Source: Schistocephalus solidus
Lineage: Eukaryota > Platyhelminthes > Cestoda > Diphyllobothriidea > Diphyllobothriidae
Assembly: GCA_017591395.1 (NCBI GenBank)
Contig: WEDG01004562.1
Coordinates: forward strand, 62,001-126,000
Length of the DNA stretch: 64,000 bases
Direction of reading: 5' to 3'
Shown here one piece after another: positions 45,256 through 57,184 of the stretch (positions are counted from its first letter, which is position 1; each line of letters starts with the position of its first letter). The notes beneath the pieces were generated by a model that saw only the letters and a list, made by a program, of their open reading frames with translations, searched no databases and was not told where the DNA came from. A program made the translations under genes and the position numbers.

Positions 45256-47149
45256 TTAACTGACTGAATTCCATTTCAATAGAGATTTTCGTGGTCTAGG
45301 ACATCAGAAAATAATTTTTTTCTTTAAAATAAATGAATGCAGACCGGTCCAAATAGCATTTTTTTAAATCAAAAGTCCCGATTTTGAATCGAAACCCCCC
45401 TCTCCTTACATCTGACGGTGTTACGGCCAGAGCAAACAATGTGCATGGTATAATCGCTTTATAAGTTCATTAACATCTGTTTCCCACAGCTGTATAGGCG
45501 GATACTTAATGGAAATCGGTTATTCGCTTCCACAGGACAAAAAATAGTAACGACTCGACCCGTACTGCAGGCAACATTGCGCTTAAGTTCAAGAAATTTA
45601 CCTATTCCCCCGTCTTTGCACTGAATCTAACCCTAACGCGAACCGTAACAATAATTTCAACCCCAAATGTGACCCTATTGCCGTCATAAGCCTTAACTCT
45701 AACGCTAATTTACCAGGAATATAGCAGAGCTTCACCTGAAAAACGGGTATTCTTATGCCGGACTGGGTTGCGGGGTCACGTAAACTAGCCCTACCATTTA
45801 CTGAATAAGAATCAATTCTGCGGCGCGTTCTACAATGCAACGAAATCACATTTTCTTTTATTCGAGTCTTTCAGGTTTTAGCAACACTGGCACTATTCCA
45901 GTTTTGTTTTTGGGCACAGAACCGTTAATTTTCATAGAGAAACGCATTTACAATGGAGGTCGCAGATGTGCGGCAATTAATCCTTTTCAGACAAAACATT
46001 CTTTCTGTTCAGTAAAGGTGAAGCTCTCCCAACACCGAATAAAGAAGCTATCGACCGGGCAGGACATGTTTTAAACTGCAAATGTGTTGGAAGATACTCT
46101 GACACAACAGTCCCACGTACTGACGAATACTGAGTGTCATTGAAGGCATTTTGGGCAAGCAAAACGGAGCTTGGTTAAGGGCTTTGTTTAAAACTCGGTT
46201 CCTCAAGCCCCATTTTCAATAGAGACTCGGAAAAAATAAACACGGTCATCGGATGATACCTGTTTTCTCATGTGCTCCTAACCCATTTTAGGAACAATCC
46301 TCACGGACGAAGATATGGACCAGCAGTCGAATGCTGATTGTCTGGAAGACCTACAAACGTTGGTAAGGGATGGGTCTTCATTAAATGAGAAGGTTGAGGG
46401 AGCGCAGGCCACGTCGCATCCTGGCCAGTCCATTGTTGACAATTAGCATAATGGTTGTCATGACTGCCGTACCACAAGCTTGTGTTGAGGTTCGATTTGT
46501 ATTTATAAATCAATTGATTTCTCTTCAGGGGAGCGCATGCTGAATGGGAAATCATCTGTCATTGGCCCCGAAAAGTCAGTTCACTTACATGAGGTGGGCA
46601 ATTTAACTAAGGCCGTTCTGTTAAGCATACTTTTAACGGGTACTGTATTCAGGTAATTAAAACTAGTAACACATAGATTATGCGGTACTTTTAATAGCTA
46701 GTTTATGAAATTTAGTGGAGGCGTTAACATTAAACTTTTTTTATTATAGGGAAAAGGTAAAAAGTTTTGCCACAAAGAGGCATTTGTCGGAACCATGGTT
46801 TTTGTTTTACTTTAAAAAATGTACTGCTTAAAATCAGCGTGTACTTGAGGAAACCTGTGCTGAACATAGAGAAAATTCTGCTGTTGACATGGAAGTTATG
46901 AAACGTTCAGGCCAGTCTTAGGAATTTGAAGTACGTAGATTCACTATTAAAAAGCCTTTAAATATATTAGTAGACAAAATTATCGGTCACTTGAATTCAT
47001 TGAAAAATGCAATAAAGTCTTAATATCAGCTGTTAAATAGTGATTTCACGACACTCACTTTGACACCAAATCGACACTAGTTATGCAAGACGAATGTGAT
47101 TTGATAATCCAAAACGCAAAAACCCAGGACGAGGCTTAGTCAGTAACCA
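45256..47149. other. non-coding; telomere-like stretch at 45618-45712
   Basis: From 45618 to 45712 AACCCTAACGCGAACCG, CCCCAAATGTGACCC and CCTTAACTCTAACGC words form an eroded CCCTAA-like tract. A plus-strand frame around 46295-46445 (TDEDMDQQSNADCLEDL) is open for about 50 codons but unidentified. No gene can be assigned. Confidence 0.4.
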
Positions 47150-47830
47150 ATGTCAACGCCATTGGGAAATATTCATGGAAGCAACGTCTTTTTTGTATTT
47201 CATTGAACCAGAAAGGGGTGGCGTAGTGTAATTTGCTGAAGTTACCTGACACTGGTACTGCTGAGCGATATCAGCAATAGTTAATCAAGTGGACTCAAAC
47301 ACTGAACGCAAATGGCCAGAATATGATAAGGTGATTTTACAAAATGATACCGTTGTGCCGCATATTGCAAAGCCAGTACGGGAATCTTTAAAGCACCTCT
47401 TTGGGAAGTCATACGCCACGTGCCGTATTCAGCACATATTGTTCCATCCGATCATCATTTATTTTGGTCAATAAAGCATAGGCCTGCTCAGCAGCACCTC
47501 AATTCCTACAAAGAAGCCAAATTCGACTCAATCAGTGGGTTGTTTAAAAGGATAAGTAGTTTTTCTGCCAAGAAATCCAATCTATAGCGTGGCGGGTTTT
47601 TGAAATTGAGCCACTGTCTTTTCTGCTCTCCATTCGCATGTAAATCCTCTTATATAATTTTAACCCTATTTGTTTTCATTCGAACAACAAAAATGAGGTC
47701 ATCAGCGCACGACACTGGCAACATTTTGAAGGAAGTCCAAATTGATCGATATTTTGAGACGCATTCAAGGACGATTCTTCACGGTGAATGGAGGACCTTT
47801 TTTGCTGAAATTTTTGGAATTTTACTTTCA
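47150..47830 (+). pseudogene. mariner-like transposase, C-terminal relic
   Basis: The segment begins near the middle of a mariner-type catalytic domain (FYFIEPERGGVV-like text at 47180-47230 and DTGTAERYQQ at about 47250-47280). It continues with LNAKWPEYDKVILQNDTVVPHIAKPVRES (about 47300-47390), where VILQND...PH corresponds to the second catalytic Asp with its usual H-D-N-A-x-P-H context. The stretch HLFGKSYATCRIQHILFHP and a C-terminal FGQ.SIGLLSSTSI region contain stops and frame changes. The N-terminal DNA-binding half and inverted repeats were not found. Confidence 0.7.
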
Positions 47831-48087
47831 TAATAAAGCGTAGTTCTCTCTCTCTCTCTTTTTGTTACCCGAAGGATGGAATAAAAGTGGATAGCGGACA
47901 GGATAAGAAAATTCAATTGAAGCGCACTGACGTAGGCTTCAACTACCCACAGAAGCGTTTGTTAAATCCTGTCAAATAGTTAATCGTTCTTATATATGAC
48001 CCATGAGTCTGAAGTCAGGCTGTACATTCTAGGGTTCAGAGGAAGAAGAAGAAGACGAAAGCGGTGATCACTGGGACTTGATTCTTA

Positions 48088-48135
48088 TTGGCCCGACGTT
48101 TCGGATGCGCTCTAGAGCCCATCCTCAGAGGCAGT
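48088..48135 (-). ncRNA. hammerhead-like ribozyme motif, best candidate
   Basis: The minus strand reads GCCT, CTGAGGA (48128-48122), a hairpin GATGGGCTCT/AGAGCGCATC with one G-G mismatch, CGAAAC, GTC (48097-48095), then GGGC. GCCT can pair with GGGC to form a short stem I. CTGAGGA fits CUGANGA, GAAAC and GUC fit the rest of the hammerhead core, and stem III would be at most minimal. Such short-stem-III hammerheads are known in Penelope-like elements. The U:C next to the core instead of the usual G-C closing pair of stem II weakens the case. Confidence 0.4.
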
Positions 48136-49594
48136 TGCAGAAAAGTGTCTAGGGTTTAATATAAATTAAGTACCCCAAACAGTCACAATCGTGAAACTGC
48201 CTAGACTGATAGGAGTGCGTCGCGTTTCTAGATCGGGTCCAACTGTGAATCATGACTCAAATAACTGGTGGCTCGCGTGTTTTCGCGATCTTCTGAGGAA
48301 TTGGTTCTCATGCTACTTGCGAAAATGTTTTTCTTCTCTCAAGTGAACCGTTATGGTGATACATTCGCCAGGATCAGCTGTCGGCAATGCCGCCTAGAGC
48401 TGCTTGGGCCTCAACGCCCACGGAGCCGACGATCACTTAGTACTTCTGCAGGACGCAAACACACCTCGATTACATGAGAATCTATCTATCGCTGTTCATT
48501 TCGCGTCCCTCTGGGATCATATCTAAGACGATAAATCCAGGACTAGTGATCGAGATAAAAATTAGCCGTATGGGTTAGGAGGAGCGCCAGACTCGAGCAA
48601 CGTTCCTTTCACAAGGTTAGTCGGCAAGCCTTCCACTCTACTACATCGACTGGGTATAATTTTTTGTTGGCCGTAATTACTAGGATGTTAGATAAGCAAA
48701 AAGCACCATTGAAAAGCGCCCTTTAAGGGTAGGCAAAACATTACACTCAAAACTGTTTCTAATGCCAACTGATTGACACCTGCCTTTCCCAGCGGAGTCT
48801 ATGGTTATCAGGTGTAAGTGGCAACAGTCCAAACTCAGTTTGCACCCTTGAAGATAAACTGGCAATTAAAGTTCGATTCATTTCTGTCAGTTGGACATTC
48901 ATAGCGTGTGGTTAGGTAGTCATCTCATCAATCACAGTATTTTGCCAAAAATATGAAAATCCGAAGCACTTAGTTGATAAATAATGAAATCAGCAGTTGG
49001 AGTGCCTGTTGCATGTTTCATTCGTAAGTATAATTTTTAACGGACTCACAATTAGTGATTGCAGACCGCTTTCATCCATAAAACTGCCATATGAAACCCA
49101 ATAAATCCACATGCCGTGGACGAAGGCCCTCAGGGAGGATTGACCGATAAGTAGACTTGGAAAATTAAATAAAGTATGATTTACAGATCCTCTTCCGGTC
49201 CACATTTACGCTGGGTGCAATGGATTGGTTTAAGATGCCTACCTGAGACAGGCGCTATCGTGCAATTAATTAATCATCATTATTATCCTCATTACCATCA
49301 TCATCAATATCATGATCATCATCGTTTCCTTACTTGCCTATCACGTGTCCTTCCGCCAATTTTATATCACTTACTGGTAATGTCACTCTCCTCATCCTCA
49401 TCACCATCATCATCCTTTTCTTAATTGCCTATTACGTGTCCTATCTGTAAAATGAATGGCTGCATGCACTTTTTCCATCGTTTTTATATCTCAAACTGGT
49501 AATGTCACTCTTAAGAGGCATTATTCAACTAAATAAAAGCTGTAAGAACTACGAACTGTTGCCTTGTTATATGTTAGATTCTGTGCACAACAAA
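48136..49594. other. non-coding; ATC-rich tract at 49266-49420
   Basis: 48136-48620 probably belongs to the same non-autonomous repeat as the hammerhead-like motif, but no second copy is in the window. At 49266-49420 there is an imperfect CAT/ATC trinucleotide tract, and the flanking CTGGTAATGTCACTCT and GCCTAT.ACGTGTCCT blocks occur twice (near 49330-49390 and 49430-49510). No gene seen. Confidence 0.4.
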
Positions 49595-49613
49595 TACCAT
49601 TGAATAGAGAAGT

Positions 49614-49619
49614 TTTATT
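49614..49619 (-). terminator. polyadenylation signal of the tetraspanin gene
   Basis: AATAAA on the minus strand lies about 147 bases after the stop codon at 49766-49768 of the tetraspanin gene. This gives a 3' untranslated region of roughly 170 bases if cleavage follows 15-25 bases later. Confidence 0.7.
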
Positions 49620-49765
49620 TAGTTAGTAAAAATATCTTCATATAGCGTACACGGAAATGTTCGGTGGTGTCTCTCGGTGTATATGCAAGAAAATGTTGAA
49701 ATGAAAGATGCAGAAGGGGAGATGTCGCAAAGTAGGTTTTATACTTTGATGCACACAGCGCTCTT

Positions 49766-52700
49766 CTACAGACAGAGGGCGAGTCCGACGAGGAGGATAA
49801 GAACAACCTGTAAGTAGAAAACATAATGATACTCAAAAACACAAAATAATACGTGTAATACTGTTCAATAAGTAGCAACTGTAACAAATATGGAAAGCAA
49901 AGTGCATTTAGTCTATTAGCGCAATCATGCCTCTCCAATGTATCTGCACTTCCAATTTCCACACAACATTGGAAAAAGCTGTAGTAGCATTGAAATTAGT
50001 AGTGCATATAAATATGTTAATATGTTCTGGGGTCAAAATAGTTAAACTTGATACCGGTTCTCAGATTGGAGGTTAAACATGAAATGAGCATCTACGCTGG
50101 CACCCTCGTTACTCAGCACTTACTGACTTTTCATGACGGAAATGCAAGGCAAGACCGCATAGATGCATGCCGAAGCCTGACACTATCCAGTCCTATACTT
50201 TTCTTAAGAAAATCAGTTTAATTTATTAGGATCCCGTGCATTGCATTCGAACGCAGACTGCATATAAATCGTGGAATTTAAGAGTCAATTACAAGCCCCG
50301 AAAAAACCTGAAAATTTTTAAAGTTTTACAAACGAAGACTTGCCTGTAAAATAATTGCAGCGATGGCCACATACATAATCATCTTCAGGTTATCATAGGT
50401 GAAGTTGGTGATGCGCTCACGACATCCTGTTACATTCGCAGTAGCTGCTTCCGTGAAGTTACATTGGGGTTTTCCGCTTCCGCAACAGGGTGCAGGGGCA
50501 TCTTAATAAGCCAAATATTTGATCCAATAAAGTTCCAAATATAGTTTATTTTTTTAACTCACAGGTGTACACATACAAATCTTTAAAAATTCAAACTTTG
50601 ACCACATTAAGTTTGGAAACGGATTTTAAACTTACGGAGGTTGAGCAATAAACTGAGTTCCCAAAGGAAACTAGCTAGCTTATTGTTACGCTGAATACGA
50701 CGCTGTTTAAATTAAAATATAGAACAGAACTAAACAGGGGTTAGTTTTAGACTATTATGTAGGGCAGAAAATATGTACCGCTTTTAGTTTCTGCGAAACA
50801 ATTAATACCTAGGCTAATGAATGGACTTTCATCAGTCTGTGTTAAATAAATGAAGTATTCGTGGTAGGAAAAATGAGCAAGTGAATCGGTCATTCATATC
50901 TCTGTCAAGTTTTTAAAGCAGAACTATTCATTTTAACGACAACCCTTTTTGGATTATTTTTCCTTGAAATTACAATGTAAACGCTCTATAAATATCGCAT
51001 AAATTTAAAGATGCAAAAATAGACCAGTAGGGCGTTATTAAAATCTGAGTGTTATGTGGTTCATTAAAGGAGAGAACAAATGGTAAGATTTGCATGCCAA
51101 TTGAACTGCTAATTGTGATTTCTATTTCAATTTTGATAGCTGACTATACTGGGACTGTTGCATAGAGTTCTCAACACGAGAGAATTGGTCTATCGATGAA
51201 GCGAATTTTAACTTCATTGACTGCACGGGGCTTTTATTGCTTGCCTCTTTATTCTGCCTTTCAAACAGAACGTCAGTTTCACTGTGGCCGCACTATTTTG
51301 TCAACCATTGCTGGACTCGATGTCATATTTTTACCCAAAGTCAAAACGGGTCAAACGTTTCAATCAACTTTTTAACCAGCTGGAGCAGTTTGAGGTCTTC
51401 GATTAGCGAAGTTACACCCCTGAAGGCATTCTTGTGGGCGCACATTTCTCACAAGCCGAAAGGGGTGCTCGAAATCTACGGGTAGATCAAAGCCTCCTTC
51501 AAGAAATCAGTCGCACAGACATTGCTCTAAAATGCTGTTTAATCGGCTCGTCTGGTGCATGAGCCTCGCAGTTTGCTACCCTTTCATTCGTTGGTGAATC
51601 TAACTATACATCCGGCAGCCAAAGAAAGAATGCTTTTGAATTAAATTACAATAATGAGACTAATTATCGATATCCTCCAACTATGAGGCGAATAATGAAT
51701 GTGGTCAATAAAGGTGAGATGGTTTTTCAAACGCAATTAAATAAAAGTAACCTCTTTCCCTATCATGCAAAGGCTAATGCTCATTGATCCACAGAAAGAA
51801 AGGCTTATTTCTTTACTGGGGCAACGTTTAATCGCATAAAAAAACATATACGAGGCCTAATTCAACGATTAACTGCATAAATTTAAGATACAATTCTGAG
51901 GGGGTTTTGTCTTGACAATGAAGGGAAAAAAGGTCCTAATTGATTGTTGTCAAAAATACCTACTTGCTAGCTTCGAGATGTTGTGGAAATCTGCTGCTCC
52001 ATCCATTCCGCAGCATGTTCCATTAAACTAAAAAGAAGAAAGAAAAATTAAATTTGGGGTTGTTTTAACAGCGTGTCATACTGGAATGGCCATTTCGGAG
52101 ATATGACGGCCATTGATTCAAAAATGACCATTCCAAACTCCCTTCTCTTTATTGGCAATGTTCTTCTCTTCTGTTCTATAATTCTCTTTTAATGTTAACT
52201 ATAAGCGCTGTAATAACTACGATTAAACGTCCAATATGTCGGCACTTACTGTCATTGTGAACATCCATATCGTAGTTGCGGCCGAACCCACATCGTCGGT
52301 TTTGTTAAAGTACTTGAGCATTTCCGTCATGGCTGAATCAATAGATTGAGTGAGCTAAAAATGAAAAGACATGGCACAGTTTAAAAAAATGCAACGAATG
52401 TTTTAATTCATTTTGGCAGCAGGTTAAAAGTGCGCTACGTCAGTCGCACGCACAAGGGAGTGGCAAACATGTACTTTTTGAAGATTAAATCAGCCCAGAA
52501 CCTACCTTCACGGGATTCGAAAAGAGAACGGACACTGCGATAATTTGTGCAACGAGAAGAATGGCGAGAATTATCGCATACTACAAAAAAGAGCAGAGAT
52601 AGGTTAACTCTCCTCGTCTAAGAATAAGTCAAATCAAAACCAGAAAATAGACAAGAACGTAAATGAAAAGAGCCTTTTCCAGGGCTATCTTAATGGGAGC

Positions 52701-53631
52701 GGTTTGCCACTCTCGAGGAGATGTCAGTGTCTTTGATGTGACTATCATGATTAAACTGCAAAGCAAGGGTAACGTTTTTCAGACAAACGTGTCTTGTGAT
52801 AGTCAACGCCTGCATAACATTGTGCCCGTGTGTTTGCGAGCTTTAATTCTGCACAAAAATGCAAAATGTATCACAAAACAGTATTCTGCGTTTCCAATAA
52901 CTTGAATATTCTTTATGTATTTTTTAAGTTGACTTTTAGTCGTTTAGTAGAAGAACGTTTAGTGAAATTGCATGCTCAGTCCTGCATATTTAACTCAAAA
53001 TATGCACCGTTGAGAATAAAATTTAAAATATAACACAAAATGATAGAGAAATTTACTATTTTAAGAAGAATTTCACAAGCACAGCAGGATGCGAAGGCAC
53101 CGATGAAGCAGAGAATGGCCAGAGCCAAACCGACCACGATGAGTATGACAGAGACGCCAGCTACAATTCAAGCGGAAAAGAACCTTTTGTACTGAACCTC
53201 TGATGCCAATGACTTCAAAGGTAGCTACGTCCTTTTGCACTATCATTGTTTACGGGCAGTTTTAACCAGCTTACTTGAATTTTCAAGGACGAAATCAGTC
53301 AGATATTTGGCTTGTTCATCTTCAATCTGTCCACCAAAACTGAGTGCTTTATCAAGAATTGATCGGACGAAGGGCGCAGATGACTTTAGAAGAACTCCAA
53401 GTAGCGCTACAATAAGGAGTCCGATCTGTTTGTGGGAAAAAAGTTATACTTAGTAGTGCGCGATTTTTGAATTTTTTCAAGTAAAATTTGATGTGACTAA
53501 AATTGTGACGGACTATTTTTTTGGTATAAATAAGGTTTATGCAGTGTAATGATATGAAAAGGTCTTACCCCCAAAACCACATTCACAGTGGAAATTAAAA
53601 TCTTCAGCAAAGCTGCAATCGCGCAACACAT
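49766..53631 (-). CDS. tetraspanin, eight coding exons, intact
   Basis: Four-pass membrane protein that organises membrane microdomains. In flatworms the family is common on the tegument surface. Coding exons on the minus strand: 53631-53569, 53425-53275, 53160-53057, 52580-52506, 52354-52250, 52027-51964, 50501-50344, 49807-49766. They join without a frameshift to 253 codons plus stop. TM1 is about residues 9-35 (with the family Asn in STVNVVLG), the small loop 36-72, and TM2 73-93, followed by FASCCACE. TM3 is 107-126. The large loop 127-226 carries C171-C172-G173, C193-C194, C201 and G213-C214 (six Cys). TM4 is 228-253. NxT sequons (70, 148, 168, 202, 210, 220) all fall in the extracellular loops. 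Introns are GT-AG except the last, which is GC-AG. TM4 runs to the C-terminus, leaving almost no cytoplasmic tail. Start chosen because no upstream ATG lies in the 5' exon. Confidence 0.93.
52080..52165. mobile_element. SINE tail fragment inside tetraspanin intron 5
   Basis: GGAATGGCCATTTC (near 52086) is followed by GATGACGGCC-like and AAAATGACCATTCCAAACTCCCTTCTC (near 52120). These are two SINE body pieces facing each other and making an imperfect hairpin. It lies between the coding exons 52354-52250 and 52027-51964 and does not disturb splice sites. Confidence 0.65.
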
Positions 53632-53975
53632 ATTTTTGTCCGCTGAAACAAAAAGTGGAAAATTAAGCACCCGAATATCCCAGGAAAAAGTTTTTCATAT
53701 TTGAAGACAGACATGCCTAAGCTTTTGAGATTATTCAAAATAAATATAAAAATATTTCTAAGCTACTGGTATACCTTACGAGCTTGGAATAATGTCTGGA
53801 TTTATGATGTTACGGAAATTGCAGATAATTACTATGTAGTAATACTTCCTGTGGGACTTAAATGCAAAAATCAGCTCATCTATCGCGAATGCCAGTGCTA
53901 AGAACACGGACGAGGGAATATTACTTTCAGCCCTGCATGAAAAAGATGCATGATTGTTCATATGGTTTTGCTTAC

Positions 53976-54015
53976 CGGGTGAGCTGAGCAAAGCGTGTAG
54001 CCAACTGGAACCGAC
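53976..54015 (-). other. 5' untranslated exon of the tetraspanin gene, predicted
   Basis: The minus strand shows a donor GTAAGC directly after CTCACCCG (exon end 53976). On the other side of a 333-base intron a strong acceptor TTTTTGTTTCAG ends at 53643 and is followed after 11 bases by the start codon. The left border is inferred from the TATA position. The acceptor could alternatively receive a trans-spliced leader, which is common in flatworms. No ATG occurs in this exon. Confidence 0.6.
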
Positions 54016-54038
54016 GTTGGCAATATGAATGCGCAGGG

Positions 54039-54046
54039 CTTTTATA
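54039..54046 (-). promoter_or_regulatory. TATA box of the tetraspanin gene
   Basis: TATAAAAG on the minus strand lies 63 bases upstream of the proposed 5' exon donor. The start of transcription would fall about 25-30 bases downstream, near 54015. Confidence 0.6.
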
Positions 54047-54049
54047 AAC

Positions 54050-55195
54050 CCTACTAGAGCAGCACGCTACGCCTACGACCAATTCACAACTGACATGTTG
54101 GGGTGGTGTTTTTGTTTTAAAGTCATCGCCTAGCAACCAAACGGGTCAATATACGCAAGCCGCCTCCTTATAGGCGGCACTAAGGGCACGATATACCTGT
54201 TGGGTCCTGTAACTCAGCCGGGCACGCCAAAAAGGTTCTAGATTTTACTTAGTTTTCCAAATCAAACGCCTTTAATTATCCATTGAGTACGGAGAGCATT
54301 CCTGCTAAGGCAGATTTCTGTCGCATTGCATAACTTGGAGTGTTTCGCTTAGGCAAATTGCTGAGTTTTCGTCGCACCAGCATGATAATTGGAACTCAAA
54401 TTGTCATCATTAATTGTTTAATAAAACCGTAGGAAAAATAATTAATTTTATCTGTTATACTTTAGGCATTCTAAAGAGGTTCATTTTGGATATTCGATAA
54501 ACAAGATGGCCAGTAGATATTCTTATCTTACCCGTGATTACAGAAAAGCATTGTATTTCGTGAGGGACGTTTTTTCCGGTACTATGCATTTAAACATGGT
54601 TAGAACCTTTTTGCTTTGCGGTTAAATGTGTTTGTCTGATACCTGTTACCACGACACAAATTAATTATGGTAATATTATAAACGCTTCGTTAATTATACG
54701 GCATTAAGTAATTTCTTCTTTGTGTAAAGTTTTTAGCCGTTATAAGCAACTATCTATTTTTTCTCTATTTGCTATAGGAAAGTACCTTTCAATGGATAAA
54801 ATGCGTACCTTTCTCACAGCATTTAATGCTTTATAAATATGAACAGTACACATTTCCATATCAGGCTCAAAGAAAGCTTAAGTGAAAAAAACTGTACTTT
54901 AAAAATTTAAAAATCTACACTTTACAAAGTTAAAAACTTTACTAGAAGAAATGTTATTTTTTTAATAAAACAAACCCATCAAGCTTATTTTTGCGAAGAA
55001 TAATTAACCGTTTGTAAGCATTTAACAATTTCGTTCCTTAAAGGTTTTTAATCGTTTTGAGTGATAACGTTTGGCAGAAATCTAGGCTCAAAATCCATAC
55101 GTACCTCGGGGGGTCCTGAGTTTTCCTCAAGAAAATAGACGTGTTACGCGACAATATGCTATTTCTTATTGTGGTTAACTATCCTGGTCCTTTGT
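54050..55195. other. AT-rich intergenic DNA upstream of the tetraspanin gene
   Basis: No open frame of interest, repeat partner or RNA gene recognised. Confidence 0.45.
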
Positions 55196-55199
55196 TCTT

Positions 55200-55400
55200 A
55201 GGAGATGGGTGTGTTTGAGCACCGACGTGTGGATTCACGCCGCGCTTGATCCTACCTCCGGTCTTCTTGACTGTTTTATGACACCATGCCCAAGTGGGTG
55301 AGAGTGTGGTAGATGCGGCGTAAGTCTTATAGAACTAGAAACTAATTCCGGTGCAAGTCACCGTCACACACTGAAGGGCGCATGACGGAAGTGGCGCTCT
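55200..55400 (+). mobile_element. fragment of the zinc-finger LINE 3' tail
   Basis: CCTCCGGTCTTCTTGACTGT, GAGAGTGTGGTAGATGCGGCG, ACTAATTCCGGTGCAAGTCACCGTC match the tail unit at 62700-63200, but this copy lacks the surrounding blocks. Confidence 0.65.
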
Positions 55401-57184
55401 AACTGTTATATAATGCAACAAACTGGTAGATGATTTTGGCAGCTTTGAATAATTCCTTTGACCCACTTGTGAAAATCTTGGGTTAAATTTCCGGAATGCA
55501 CCAACCCCTAGGCTCGTGGTCCGAGGCTCGGAATTACAATATTCAAACACAGAAGGGGTGGCATGGAAACACAGAGATGCAACTAGAATTAAAGTAGGAG
55601 GGGCTTTCTGATTTGGTTCTTTAAGGCTTCTACGAAGGATGGAAGAGTCAGAGAGCCTCAGGAGCATGTTATATCCTCCAGGTCGCCGGCACAAACCTCC
55701 ATGAGCAGGGGTTATGTAAGCGTCTACCATCAATTAAGGCACTGATTTATGCCACCTTCAAGATTTTATCTCGATGGCGTTGCCCTCAAACTGCGAAGAG
55801 AAGCCTTTACAGTCCTTGTAAATTTTCGTGGCAAGTCAACTTCCAGGTGCATTCTGAAACACCAGAGATGACATGTTACGCACACTAAGTGCGTTAACCT
55901 CGTCAAGACTGTTAACCTAGAAAGTAGTGTATGCCTCTGGTAACCAACCGTGAGTATTCCTGTGTGGTATACGATATTTATAGTCATTTAAAATTTCGTA
56001 AGTATTTCGAACGTGTTTATCTGTATTCTTCTTAGGAAGTGGCTGCCTTTGGGCAGGTATTGCTGCTCGCACATCTGAGGCGTAAGATTCGCGAATTAAG
56101 TCGTCCTACAATTTGCCGTAAAATCTTAACCCTAAGCCGACGCACAGAGCATATGTCTGCAACTCTACTTCTAACATACATTTGGAAGAAAAACAAATGC
56201 AGAAAAATAATCATTCTCTGCTTTTTGACCGCTATTTTACTCAACAGCAATGGGCAGGTTAGTAAATCCACTCCAAATACACTACCAGCTGCTTGCGGCA
56301 CTGGAAATCGTCTTTAGCAAACAGAATATGCCAGTCGGAAGTAGCATGGGAATGCTTGGGGACCCACCGACGAGTATAAACCCTTGTAGTTGCGTCGTAC
56401 GGTAACAAACCACGAAAGAATCCCGTGTCTACCCCTTAAGGAATTGCCTCTGCTCGACATGCACCAAGATGAAATCCCAGCCAAGCACTACTCATGTCGG
56501 CGAGAACGCGAAACGCGAAGCAGACGTGTGCGGCACGATTTGATGGGCTGTTTTGATTGGTCAGCCACTGCACCCGATCCCTCCTCCGGTGGATACGTGG
56601 TAGAAGATGACATTCGCGACCATCAAACTGTCAAGCAAATTTGAAATTTAAAAATATTTCTTTTAAACGAAAACGTCTGTTTGAGAACTGTATAGAAAAT
56701 GTAGATTTTGTTGCCTGTTATCCCGAAATTGCATACCATTGCAAAGTTATTCAAAGCAATATATTTACAGCAAGGGGAAAGTCCGCACAAAATTTGATCT
56801 ACCAGTTCATCTCCTAAATCGACCAATTTTACCCTCAATTTCAGCCATGTTTAACAGAGACTTTCGAGGAACCATTGAAGCAGCTCTTAAAAAGTTGATT
56901 ATTCTAGGAACCTGAAGATTCCATATTACTGTTGGTTTCCCATCACCACGTAGTAATAGCTAATTTTCGTTAAAAGGTCGCGTTTATTTGCTAATTAGCA
57001 GAAGTGTCCTTTATACCGTTTTTTTCAAAAGGTGGCATGAGGTTCGGTGTTTAATTCGCCAAACCTTTTAACTCAACCTCCAAAATGCCCCACGAGGGGA
57101 AATCAACAACAACCAATCTCTCAGTTAACACTATTCAGTGCTTTTTCTGGAGTCTTTATTTTTATAAGACTCTTTTTGCATGCT
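55401..57184. other. no recognisable gene
   Basis: Open frames at 55335-55733 (minus), 56039-56317 (plus) and 56390-56644 (plus) lack motifs that I can assign and show no exon-intron signals that join them. They may be exons or repeat relics. I leave them unassigned. Confidence 0.35.

Noticed and set aside
49615..49962. 115-residue minus-strand protein
   Set aside because: It reads the last tetraspanin exon and the 3' untranslated region in another frame.
55335..55733. 132-residue minus-strand protein
   Set aside because: It overlaps a LINE tail fragment at its lower end and shows no motif or splice support.
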